64,000 nt of DNA from the NCBI GenBank assembly GCA_964019335.1, contig OZ025660.1, forward strand, positions 743,504 to 807,503, read 5' to 3'. The position numbers and the translations under genes were made by a program. The number at the start of each line of letters is the position of its first letter. The stretch's first letter is position 1. The notes under the pieces were generated by a model. That model made no database searches, was not told the DNA's origin, and saw nothing but the letters and a program-made list of their open reading frames with translations. Positions 20,408-30,097 of the stretch are shown here, in pieces. The DNA comes from Diplonema japonicum (Eukaryota; Euglenozoa; Diplonemea; Diplonemida; Diplonemidae).

Positions 20408-21565
20408 CTAAGTATCCCCCAACAGGTCGCTATCCATGAAGCAAGGCATGTCTACGTTGTCCCGGAACCACGTCGCAACTGCAGAGAGGGGTACGCTATC
20501 GTATTTCTGTTGTCGGTTGTGATGTGTTGTGTGCGATACCTCGATGAACGGTAGCTTCAGGGCGCCAACGGCTTGAGGCCGTTGGCCTGGGTCCTGTTTT
20601 GTCAGAGCGTGGACAAAGGCAGTTAAAAGATCGGAGCAGCCTGACAGAGACACTGTAGCACTAACTGTTATCTCTTGTAAAAAATCCATCAGCGGCGCAT
20701 TCTTGTTAAACGGGTATTTCCCCATCATCTCTGCTACCATGAGCCCCACTGCCCAGATGTCAGCTGGTATGGAGTATTTCTGGCCCCTGTGTAAAGTTAC
20801 GTTAGCAGTGCAAACATACTTCAGCCGTTCAGGCGACATGTAAGAAGGGGTCCCGATGAAGGAGCTTTGCCCCATAGTAGCTACTTCTACGGACACACCA
20901 AAGTCTGCAATTTTGCATTCGCCATCTTGGCTCAAAAGGATGTTTCCGGGCTTGAGGTCTCTGTGCATCTGTGATCTGGCCCCTTGCTGCGTGGCTTCGT
21001 GAAGCTGCGACAATCCTTTCAGGATTTGCCGTGCCAGCACAGAAACCACGTCTTCTGGCATCACAACAGATTGCGCCTGGCACAGTTTGAGCACATCCTC
21101 CAGGCTCCCCAAGCTCATGTACTCTTGTATTAATATCAGAGTTTGGTTTTTGTAAAATGCCTGCCACGTAGGTACCAAGTTTGGGTGCGGCTTTTGAAAG
21201 AGCTGCTTTGTTTCTTTTTCATAAATACTTTCCATCTGAGCGGGGTTTGCTGTTATCCTGAAGTTGATGTACTTCAGGGCATACTTGACGTTCGTTGTAG
21301 TGTCAATGCCCAGCCGGACCTCCCCCGACGCTCCTGTCCCCAGCTCCCTTACGAACACTATGTTCTCGAGTTGAATGGATCTGTCGTGTGTCGTCTCGTC
21401 ACCGTATTGCGTGTTCACATCGGCACCCTTGGGGGTCACAGTCACGTTCTTGTTATTATAGTATTCAGGCGTAACGGCGGGAGACTGGGTGCTGGGTGTT
21501 GTCTCTGTTTCTGTGCTTGGGGTTGAGGTGCGCAACTTGATTGTAGGTGGCTTCCATTTCGGCAT
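20408..21565 (-). CDS. MAP kinase kinase-like protein kinase (STE7/MEK family)
   Basis: Three exons (21565-20821, 20787-20540, 20506-20408) with two 33-nt introns give 363 residues. Kinase motifs are complete: glycine loop GTGASGEV, catalytic Lys in YALKYI, HRDLKPGN, DFG, and an activation loop ending SFIGTPSYMSPERL. Removing the introns restores family sequence at both places: ERL-KGQKYSIPADIW in the activation/P+1 region, and LPFIE-KYDSV in the C-terminal lobe, as in MEKs. Both introns are multiples of three and stop-free, so a naive translation would keep them as insertions of 11 residues. A MAPKK phosphorylates a MAP kinase on Thr and Tyr. The N-terminal 65 residues are Thr/Pro-rich. No docking motif is clear. 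Confidence 0.88.
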   Translation of the reverse strand: MPKWKPPTIKLRTSTPSTETETTPSTQSPAVTPEYYNNKNVTVTPKGADVNTQYGDETTHDRSIQLENIVFVRELGTGASGEVRLGIDTTTNVKYALKYINFRITANPAQMESIYEKETKQLFQKPHPNLVPTWQAFYKNQTLILIQEYMSLGSLEDVLKLCQAQSVVMPEDVVSVLARQILKGLSQLHEATQQGARSQMHRDLKPGNILLSQDGECKIADFGVSVEVATMGQSSFIGTPSYMSPERLKYVCTANVTLHRGQKYSIPADIWAVGLMVAEMMGKYPFNKNAPLMDFLQEITVSATVSLSGCSDLLTAFVHALTKQDPGQRPQAVGALKLPFIEVSHTTHHNRQQKYDSVPLSAVATWFRDNVDMPCFMDSDLLGDT

Positions 21566-22533
21566 CTGGTGTATTCCTGCATGGTAGTGGGTTTGGCTTG
21601 GCAAGAGGAAATATTTATATAGTACTGTGGGTCATCAAGACAACGTGTTGCCAAGGTGGAAGCCGTCGATGCTGCTTCCAAGCAGGACCACCTTCGCTTG
21701 CCATGCCATACTGTGGCGTTGCCTGTTGGGGTACGCCAAGCGATTCTAATACAGCACTATTTACTGCAAACTTCGACTCGACGGTTTGTCCCAACGCACT
21801 ATCAGTTAGCTGTATGTACATCGGTAGCAAGGATGGCTCCAAATGGAACACGATGGACACAGAGCGCACACACTGCGCTCTGCTGTATTTCATTTAACAT
21901 ACATAATAGTGAGAAAGGGAGGGAGCGTCACTGCAGTAGCAACAAAGCAGTTAGACGAAACAGAACTATGGAACATAAACTCATAAAGTAACGGAAAGAA
22001 TTTTGCGGATGCTGTATGCTTGATGGTCCCCGGGTGTGCTACAGTTCTCCAATAGATACGCAGCTGTCAACCGGAGCCTAATATGGCATTTCCTCTTTTT
22101 TTTTTTTTTTTTTTAGACAGGCTGAGGTCCTCTTGTGGAGCTCGCCAAACGACTGTTCACTTTGGCGAAATAACCTCAACTAAGTCATTAGAAGCGAACA
22201 CGGTTACTGTGACACGGCACTCCGATCGGCACAGCAGGTTGTCAACTCGCTGCTGCTTGTGTCTTGCCTTGCAAGCACCACAGAACTTTCGGAAGGCAAC
22301 ACGGGCCTCTTTCCGGTCTTCCATACTATGTCACATTCGTATGAAACCGTGAAGACATCCGCGTGTGCCTTGCCCTTCGTGCCCTCCGTGTTAGTCTCAG
22401 GGCACGGCTTGCGCTGTTTTGCGTGCCCGCAATTACCCATTCTACCTGTCAGTGTTAGGGACGCAGCACAAAACTAGAAAATTCCCAGTTTGGCAAGAGA
22501 ACTAGACAATATAAAATCAAAAGAAATCTATAA
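21566..22533. other. Intergenic region, no gene seen
   Basis: About 970 bp of mixed sequence with one T run of 18 near 22100. Short open frames on both strands show no family signal. I see no RNA gene. Confidence 0.55.
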
Positions 22534-24545
22534 TCACGAAGTTTGCGACTGACTGAGCCGCCTGCATACAGGGCACCTTGAGCGGTCGTTGGCCTGTTGT
22601 GTGTGATGTGTGTTGCAATACATTGCTCCCATACTGTTTTAAAAACCTTTGAGCACAGAGTGCACCGTTTCTTCGTCAGCTTCGGTGCTTGAGATGGTGC
22701 GACGTCCAGCTCTAGCGTGGAGACATCCATAGAACCAAAGGACTCCTTGGACTCGACAGAGAGGGGCGGCGGTGGTGGGAGGGATGCTGTGAGGCTGCTC
22801 TGGTATGCTATAGCTGATGAGATGGATTTCCCGATCTTGGCACTATCCCTTGTTTTCTTCTCCGCCCGTACCGACTCCTTCTCCTCGTCTATGATGACCA
22901 CTTCAATATTCTTCGCCTGCTTGTCTGACACACCCCTGATGTAGTCTGCCTCCGTAAAGGCACTAATATCAAACCTGCTTTTGGTGAGATCCACCAAATC
23001 CTTCTGATCACGCTTGGCACGCTTGATCTCCTGTAAGTGCACTTTCATGTCACTAGAAGGAGGCCTCTTGTCGCCTGCTGTGTGGGATATGTTCAGCTGT
23101 CCTGCGGAAATAGTGCCCTCCCCGTTTGAAGTAGTACCACGGGCCACGCTCGCGGGAGGAAGGGAGAAAGAGCACTCTTCACGCAGCAAGCCATCCACCA
23201 TTGAGAACGACATGTTGGACTGTGACCTGGCAAGAGAAGGAGAAGGTGGATCCTGCACAGGCGGAGGTGGTGGGGCGATTGGCGGTGAGCTAGGGACGTC
23301 GTCCACCTGCATTGATGTTGCAGAATTTTCGGTTTCACTTCTATCGAAGAAAGCGTCCATGATAGCGTGGTCGAGATGTGCGACGGGGGCAGGGGCTGCC
23401 TCGTCTTCGGACTCAGGTTCGCTGCCGTCTTTCGTTTCGAACACTACTTCGCCGTACCCGGTATCATCATCATCGTCCGCACCCATGATGTGCATTGTGT
23501 GTGCCAGCTCTTCAGCGTGATCCTCTTCAGCGACACCCGGCAAGCCGTTCGTAAGTATCTTGAGGGACTCCCCCAGCAGTTCTTGGATGTCGACCTTACT
23601 AGCAACGGGGGGCGTCTCATCATCAGAAACATCTAAGTCAATGGAAAGGGGCTTCTGCATGTCTTTTGAAAGACGCACCGGCTTCACTTTACCCGCTCTC
23701 TTTTTCACTAACTCCCTTTTCGCTCTCTTGGCAGGCGTTCCTCCTTTGACAATGGTCCCCGTTTCTTGTTGGAATCTGCTCCGTACAGGTGCAGCAAGCT
23801 GTTTCCGGATCTTAGAGTCGGAAATAGAATTCCCAAACGGCCGCTCTGCTGCTTGCTCTGTGAAAATGCTGGTCTCAGCGGCAGGCTTAGCTTCCTTTGA
23901 CCTCTTTTCCCTTTTTTTTCGTGGTTCGATAACTTGATCAGGCTCCACAGCTGGCATCCATTGGCAGCTGTTCACGTAGTTCTTCTGCACGTCGTCGATG
24001 ATGTTGGGGGCAATAATGCCGGTTCTTTTCCAATTCTCGAGCATCATATGCACTCCCCTTCTGTCTTCGGTGGTCCTGACAGGGAGGTTGTGCGACAGGT
24101 CTGCAAGAGAGCCTTCCAGAGATGAACGTATTGTTGAAGATGTCTTGCAAATCTCACCAGCGCATTCCCAATGGGTCACTTTGCATGTGTCTTCGTTGAG
24201 TATTTCCTTCATGCTACGAGAGAGCCATTTCTCGGTGCCTTTCATGCGTTTGGACTTCACAAAGTCAGCGACCACCCTCGGTGTCACGTCAAGGGTCTGC
24301 ACCTTGTGTTTGATACCACATTTCTTCACGAGGTTCTGGAAGTCACGCACTGCTGAGACCAACCGCTCCTTCCCCTTGTCCCACTTGTCATTTTTGCTGT
24401 TTTCCAAAACTTCCGCCAATACAGTTGTTGTAGGTTCGCTTGTTGCCGTAGTGTCCCACTGCTGCGCCATATCACCGATCCTCACACTTGGTGTCCTGCT
24501 CCTCTCCTGCAGCACAGAGCCTTCGTTCTCCGACATGGCTAACAT
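22534..24545 (-). CDS. Large, mostly disordered protein with C-terminal C4 zinc element, possibly CID-like
   Basis: Exon 1 (24545-22635) and a 60-nt exon 2 (22593-22534) are joined over a 41-nt intron (GTATGG to CAACAG), giving 656 residues. The join changes the C-terminus: [10 protein letters not shown] runs directly into [12 protein letters not shown], creating a compact C-x2-C ... C-x2-C zinc element that the unspliced frame lacks. This is strong support for the intron. Residues about 40-205 are helical and end in [14 protein letters not shown], reminiscent of the last helix of RNA polymerase II CTD-interacting (CID) domains; that assignment is weak. The middle is acidic, Pro/Ser-rich and carries basic patches. 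A role in transcription or RNA 3' processing would fit but is inference. Confidence 0.7.
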
Positions 24546-24674
24546 TTTTTAATCTTTTGTGGAAATAAACAACAAAAGCAAGCCGGTAATAAGCTAAGCC
24601 GCATGAGTAAGAACACTACCGAAGTAACGAAGTGGAAATGGGGCTTACAACTGCAAGGGTATCGCACAAACATT

Positions 24675-25657
24675 TTACATGAAGTAGACAGGGGACTGAG
24701 CATTGGGCTCATATTGCGGCGTGGTCTCCTTAAATTCCTTGAAATCGCGTGACATCTGTGCGTGTTGTGAGGTGTTTTAAGCATTGAAACGCATACATCT
24801 TCGTTAATAGCTAATATGGAGGCAGCGTTGCCGCATCGGTAACAATAATTGGGGGCAGACCAGACAGTGACCACACCGTTGTTCTCGAAGTGGTATTTGT
24901 ATCCGTGCTGCACAAGTTGGTGTGCCCTTGCTATGAGGTCAAGGTTGTTGTTGTGAAGGAACTGCATCGTTGCGGTGGCCCCAAACAGCCACCCTGCACC
25001 TCTCGGGGAAACGGACCAGTACTCGATATCCTCCGTTGGGTCCGACCACACGAGGTCGCAAAACTCCCCCTCATTAGGGATTTCCTGCTTGCGAGAAATA
25101 GTCAAGATTTGATCAAGAACCTGAATGCTGGGACTAAGGCCACCGTGCACGCACAGTACGCTGTTGTCCACCAGCGCGCAGATCGCCATGCAGTCGAAAA
25201 CATCAGTGCAGCAACGCCAGATGGCACTGTTGCCATATTTTCTGTTGCACTCATCCCAGAAACCGTAGATTGTTGTAACCTGTCTGGTTTCATGGTTCCC
25301 TCGCAGCAGCGTCATATGAGCTGGGTATCTTGCCTTCAGCAGCAACAGCAGCGTCAGTGTTTCCAAACTGTTGTGTCCACGGTCCACAAAGTCGCCCATA
25401 AAAATGTAAGAAGTGCTCGGCACGTCCCCCCCCGCTTTGAACAGCTCCAAGAGGTCGTGGAACTGCCCGTGGATGTCCCCACATATTGTAACGGGCGGGT
25501 TCACTCTCACCACGTTCGGCTCCTCAATCAAGATTTCCATCACGTACCTGGTGTGCTGTACAATTTGTTTCTAACCATACCTGCACAGTTGTTTCATGTC
25601 ATTCTCGCACAGGTATTCGCACCTCTTTATTTGTTCTATCCATTTGTCCAAGTCCAT
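24675..25657 (-). CDS. PP4/PP6-type protein phosphatase catalytic subunit
   Basis: Three exons (25657-25581, 25547-24797, 24755-24675) with introns of 33 and 41 nt give 302 residues, normal for PP2A-family catalytic subunits. The start [15 protein letters not shown], the metal-binding GDIHGQ, GDFVDRG and RGNHE, and [11 protein letters not shown] are all present. The N-terminal ten residues and the LSPSIQ-LDQI stretch are closest to PP4, while other parts resemble PP6, so I leave the subtype open. The last three residues are Tyr-Phe-Met; in nearly all PP2A/4/6 enzymes they are Tyr-Phe-Leu, and the Leu is carboxyl-methylated. After GDFVDRG a His replaces the usual Tyr. The next gene's ATG lies 130 bp downstream. 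Confidence 0.93.
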
Positions 25658-25730
25658 CTTCTAACCCCCCTTTTTTAAAATGAATTTATGAATCTAAATT
25701 CAATATGGACTAATAGTACATCTACAGGTC

Positions 25731-27621
25731 TCACAGCATCGGGGGTGAAATAAGCGACAAGTCGCTGGGGTCATGATCATGGCCGCTCTTTCTGGGTGTG
25801 AATAGGGGAGTCTGTGTGGGTTACTCAAAAAGAAAGAAACGCCGACCTCAGTGGCATCTTGCACCTCCCAACTGATGCTAAGCTCTCCAGCGGAAGCGCT
25901 GTCTCTTCCATTAGGTGAAGAAAAGTATAGTACTGTGGAGCCGCTTGGCGCTGATATTGACAGCGAAGCGACGCCAGCCAAAATATCATCAACAGGCGAC
26001 TCTTCGTCGGCAAGGAATAGTGTAAATAGCAGCTCATGAACCTGTCTTGCTTAACTAGTTATTGAATGCATACATTGACATTTGTGAACACCAAATGAGT
26101 GTTACTGAAAAACGGATTCCGACACGGCTTGTGGTACTCGAGAGTCTTCTGCTCGTTGTTATGCGAGACGACGATCTTAGGTGTCTTGTTTGCCATCATG
26201 GGCAGGTCGATTCCTTCCACTACAGTCACTCTCACACTGGAACCCATGCACTTGGGATCTGCAGGTATAGTCGTAGGAGACAGAGTAAGTACTGTGAGCG
26301 TGTCAGTGAGCCACATCAGCATCTCGTCGGGTGATTGGCCAATGGATGCTAGTACACCGAAGCAAGAGACCCATTCCTCCCTTGACACATGTCCATCTTC
26401 GTCCTGTTCTAACTCGCATAGTAGAATGCCTGCCTCGTTGTAATTAGTAAGTAAGCAGTTTATGATCTCGCCGTGCGACGCATGAAGCTCGCGGCACTTC
26501 AGGGTCATAAGGTCGTAAGCGCACTCGATCCTCACTTCTTGCGAGTGCATATCCGCTTTTTGTCTTACTTGTTGCAGGCGTTCTTGGAAGTCGTTCGCTG
26601 CGGGCGTTGACGGGGCTGGCCTAGCACGCCGAGGGCTGGCAACCGAGTTCACTTTTTGATAAAGCGACTCAACGGCAGAGTTATCCCTCTGCAGCTGGAC
26701 GATCTTCCTTTCCAATTTGTTTGCAGCTGACACGAAGGACCCCAAGGTTTTCTGCAACGCATCAACCTCTAAAGGTGTGCGCAGCATTATATTCTGCAGA
26801 CACTCAAGCTTTGTACTCAGCGAGGCTGCAGAGCTCAGCATGGTGGTGTCTGCTCTCGGGTGTGTGGGTGTTGTGAGACTCTCTATGCTGTCTGTGATGC
26901 AGTATGGGCTTCCTGGCGTGCTGGGTGTTATCGTAGATCGGCACGACACAGGTGTGGATGAGGATGGATATACAGGTCGATGTTTGGCCTTGAGTTCATT
27001 ATTCATTGCTACTAAACTACTGCTACTGGATTGTAGCGTGAATATTTTGTCTTTGGATTGTTCAATCTCAGCACCCATCATCTCAATGACCTCAGCCTGT
27101 TTTGTGACAATAGCGTACAGCTCCTCAATGGCGTGCGTCTCTTTCTTGCAGGAATGGCTTTTCTTGGAACGGTGTTCGAGGACACAGCTGCGGGCGCGCT
27201 GGATATTCTGAGTGGTTTCCTTTCGCTGTTGCAAGCACAATTTCCTGCCTTTATAAAGCCATCCTGGTGAACACCAATGCGACAGTACACATTCTGTGCA
27301 ATCTTGACAGAAAGTGCGGTCGGAGTTAGTAATACACATCTTACCTTTGCGTAAAGACACAGCAACCCATAACTGGTCTATGTCCACTGTTTCTGTCAGC
27401 GCAGCATCAATATTACTATTACCGGGGGACTTCTGAGGCACAGGTGCACTGCCCCGTGAATTAGCCTTTGTTCTTTTATCTAACTTCTTTATAGGTGACA
27501 CCTGAGGTGGCATGTCTTGTTTCCGCCATGTCTGTTGAATGTCGCCTTGGGGTACCTTAAGCGTCTCGATGTTGGTAGCCCTCAGTCCTGCTACCCATTG
27601 AGCTGGAGGTGCTTGCGGCAT
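25731..27621 (-). CDS. Coiled-coil / EF-hand / C2-domain protein
   Basis: Exons 27621-26074, 26041-25847 and 25811-25731 are joined across introns of 32 and 35 nt, giving about 607 residues. After a Pro/Lys-rich start and a Cys-rich part, residues about 160-330 form coiled coil. An EF-hand-like loop follows (EQDEDGHVSREEW), then a C2-type beta sandwich starting SSVRVTVVEGIDLP and continuing across the 32-nt intron. C2 domains bind lipids, often with calcium. The last intron begins GTCGGC, less typical here, but the spliced tail (ETPLFTPRK and on) is more protein-like than the read-through. In the Cys-rich part, about 27290-27340, a 51-nt stop-free intron (GTAAGA to GCACAG) is possible. Confidence 0.65.
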
Positions 27622-28065
27622 GTCCTATATGAGATTAAGCAGGAATAGAATAGGGGAAAGGGGAAAAAATGCAAATTGCTAACCCAAGATGCTAAGCAAG
27701 GCCCTGAAGCATAGTTGGTCAGGGTTAACACAAGTCAACAAAATAAAAACAGGAGGTTTCCTTTAGAACAACGTATACGTTGAGTAAACAATAGACTCCG
27801 CCAAACACCCCAACAAGGATGACTCAGAAGCACATCCGGTTCACCCAATGTGTAAGAGACTGCATCCCATGCGCTTTGAAGTGATATGTAACTATCCACT
27901 TGCTCTTGCTGCTATTGTAGTTGTTCAGAGGTGAACGCAGAAAACTACCTTTTAGCATCACTGCGTCACCATCGTGTTGCCATTCCTGTGTGGTGTGTGG
28001 GGTGGTAGGGCGAGAATGAAAACACTTCACAGCACTGATCACTATGTGTGGAATGATAAGGATAT
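27622..28065. other. Intergenic spacer
   Basis: No gene is seen. The right end, from 28045, is already part of the 907-bp repeat that carries P34/P37-like copy 2. Confidence 0.6.
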
Positions 28066-28861
28066 CTAGTTCTTCTTGGTGGCCTTCTTGGCGGCGGCGA
28101 TGCGGGTCTTGCGGACCTTCTCCTTGGCGGCGTCCTTCTCCTTGGTGCGGATGGAGTACCTCACGCTCACGAGGCGGCTCTCGGGGAAGGGCTTGCTCAG
28201 GGCCTGTTGTGTGTGTGATTAATAATAATTATTCTTATTCTTATTCTTATTCTTATTCTTATTCTTATTCTTATTCTTATTCTTATTCATTCTTATTCTT
28301 ATTCTTATTCTTATTATTATTTATTTCTTAAACACACACCTTGTGGTCCATGTTGGTAACAGCCTTCTTGGCGGAGGCGTTGTCCTTGAAGTAGACGAAG
28401 CCGTGGCCCGACTGGTAGGTGCGGACCTTGCTGATGGCGCCACAGGAAGCGAACTCCTTCTTCAGGTTGGCCTTGCCCTGCTTGTGGGACATGCGGGGAA
28501 GGTTGCCGACGAAGACGGAAGTGCAGTACTCGGACCTGTCCTGCGCGAGCTTCTTCTTCGAGGCCTCGATCGTCACCTTCTGGCCCTTCAGCATCTTCCC
28601 GTTCAGCTCCTTGGCCTTCGAGGCGCCCGCAGCGTCCTTGAAGTACACAATGCAGTACTTGCGGCGCCTCAGCACCACGTTCTTCACCTCACCGCACGGC
28701 TTGAACGCAGCCTTGATCGTGTCGTGGCTGATCCCAGAGAAGTTCAGGTTCTTCACGTACACACCCTTGCTGTCACCGGCAACAGGGGCCTTAGCCTTGT
28801 TCTCCGCCTTCTTGGGCTCGGCCTTCTTCGCCGCGGGCTTAGCATTCTTCTTGGGGGCCAT
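28066..28861 (-). CDS. P34/P37-like APK-rich two-RRM RNA-binding protein, copy 2
   Basis: Exons 28861-28340 and 28203-28066 with a 136-nt intron encode 219 residues, the same protein as copies 1 and 3 by eye. N-terminal Ala/Pro/Lys-rich tail, two RRMs and a Lys-rich C-terminus are as described for copy 1. The 90 bp before the ATG are shared with copy 3 but not with copy 1, and contain TTGTTTTCAG, a plausible trans-splice acceptor. Having several identical copies suggests a need for high dosage. Confidence 0.88.
28204..28339 (-). repeat. TTATTC microsatellite intron, copy 2
   Basis: Same 136-nt length and unit order as in the introns at 16738-16873 and 34472-34607. Confidence 0.9.
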
Positions 28862-29080
28862 TTTTCTGTTTTTGCTGGTTGTCTCGAGGAGCGCGAGTTG
28901 GGCGCGTAGGTAAACCTCTGAAAACAATGGGCTGTGGTGGGTGGGGGTGGAGTAGATTCATTGGGGCAACATGACACCAGAACAGATCTTCGCGAATGGA
29001 ATGATTGTACACCGCACCCAAAGGTGCTGTACAGCCGCCAATCCCAGCAAAAGAACAACAGAAATACTCTAAAAATAAAA

Positions 29081-30097
29081 CTACTTGCAAACCATGTTAA
29101 GGAGAACATTAGCGACATGGGTATCAACAGCTTTGTGGTGAAGGGGGTCGTCGTAAAACGGGCACAGGGAAGGAGGCGAGGCCATCCTTGCAGCATCAAG
29201 GACAGAGATAGGGCGGGTCAGCAACGATGCGGTGAGGGTGTTGTGGGATTCGATTTCATGATTCATCTTGTGTAAGGGGCGGTTCAGCCAGTAGGACTTC
29301 TTGTAGGTGTACTTTCTGAAGTGCGGTTGTGCTTCGCATATCCTAGTCGTGGTCATCCAGAACACTTTAGTACGAGTGGTGAAGGTCTCAGAAACGAACT
29401 TCATGACCACAGGGGCATCTCTCGTTGTGGAGCTAGTCCATAAGTTTTCTTTCTTCTTCTGTATCATGTTGACACCCGCGTTCATAACTACAACATCAGC
29501 ATTCTTCTGGAACTTGAAGAAATCCTCGTAGTTCCGCCCGTACACGCCACCTACATACCCCCAGTAGTATAGATGCACAAGTCCCTTCCTTCCCTCAAGT
29601 TGGATGTCCATTCCGCAAGAGTGGTTTTTCTGGTTGTTTTCACAAGTTTGCTTGGCCTCCAGCCGTGGGGTGATGGTTTTATTCCTTAAGATACCTTCCA
29701 AAGCGCTGTACAGGGCACGGGTGTTTGAGTTCCCAACCAACACCACCAGCTTGTTTTCAAGACACTCAAACGCTTCCTGCTGTGTGAAGACCCTATACAT
29801 GCACCCTTTGGACAGGGAGGGTACCCAGGTCAAGTTCCCCTCCCACTTGCCAACTGTGTAATCGCAATGCGGGGCGTTACGTACGTTCTCCGCTTTTTCG
29901 GGTGTCCGTGATGCTGGTGCAGGCGAGGCCCCGTGGCCAGGTTCTTGTGTACTAACCGCAGTCTCATGCTGGTTCTTATGTGCCAACTGGAGCTTCGTGC
30001 TGGTCGGCTTCTCCAGCAGACTTGCCCCAATGGACCACCAGATCAGGCAGCTGGCAAACAGGCACCACACCAATGCCATCAGGTGCTGCACCTTCAT
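29081..30097 (-). CDS. Type II membrane SGNH/PC-esterase-like protein (TBL/NXPE/CASD1 type)
   Basis: From the ATG at 30097 the protein has 338 residues. A signal anchor lies at about residues 5-26, followed by a Thr/Ser/Pro-rich stem, which is Golgi-enzyme topology. The start of the lumenal domain has CDYTVGKWEG, then LVVLVGNSNTRAL in the position of the GDS block (Gly-Asn-Ser here). The C-terminus has FYDDPLHHKAVDTHV, the likely Asp-x2-His catalytic pair. Proteins of this build O-acetylate or de-acetylate glycans. Cys pairs around QTCENNQKNHSCG suggest disulphides. The open frame extends upstream through a T-rich non-coding stretch, so I prefer the ATG 3' of the CAGAGAG/GACAG acceptor region. 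Substrate unknown. Confidence 0.7.
   Translation of the reverse strand: MKVQHLMALVWCLFASCLIWWSIGASLLEKPTSTKLQLAHKNQHETAVSTQEPGHGASPAPASRTPEKAENVRNAPHCDYTVGKWEGNLTWVPSLSKGCMYRVFTQQEAFECLENKLVVLVGNSNTRALYSALEGILRNKTITPRLEAKQTCENNQKNHSCGMDIQLEGRKGLVHLYYWGYVGGVYGRNYEDFFKFQKNADVVVMNAGVNMIQKKKENLWTSSTTRDAPVVMKFVSETFTTRTKVFWMTTTRICEAQPHFRKYTYKKSYWLNRPLHKMNHEIESHNTLTASLLTRPISVLDAARMASPPSLCPFYDDPLHHKAVDTHVANVLLNMVCK

Larger units (their letters stand above)
28045..28951 (-). repeat. 907-bp duplicated segment, copy at 28 kb
   Basis: This segment recurs at 34313-35219 with the same length and a constant offset of 6268 bp. It covers the whole P34/P37-like gene plus 21 bp after the stop and 90 bp before the ATG. 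At both edges the flanks diverge abruptly. Confidence 0.9.
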
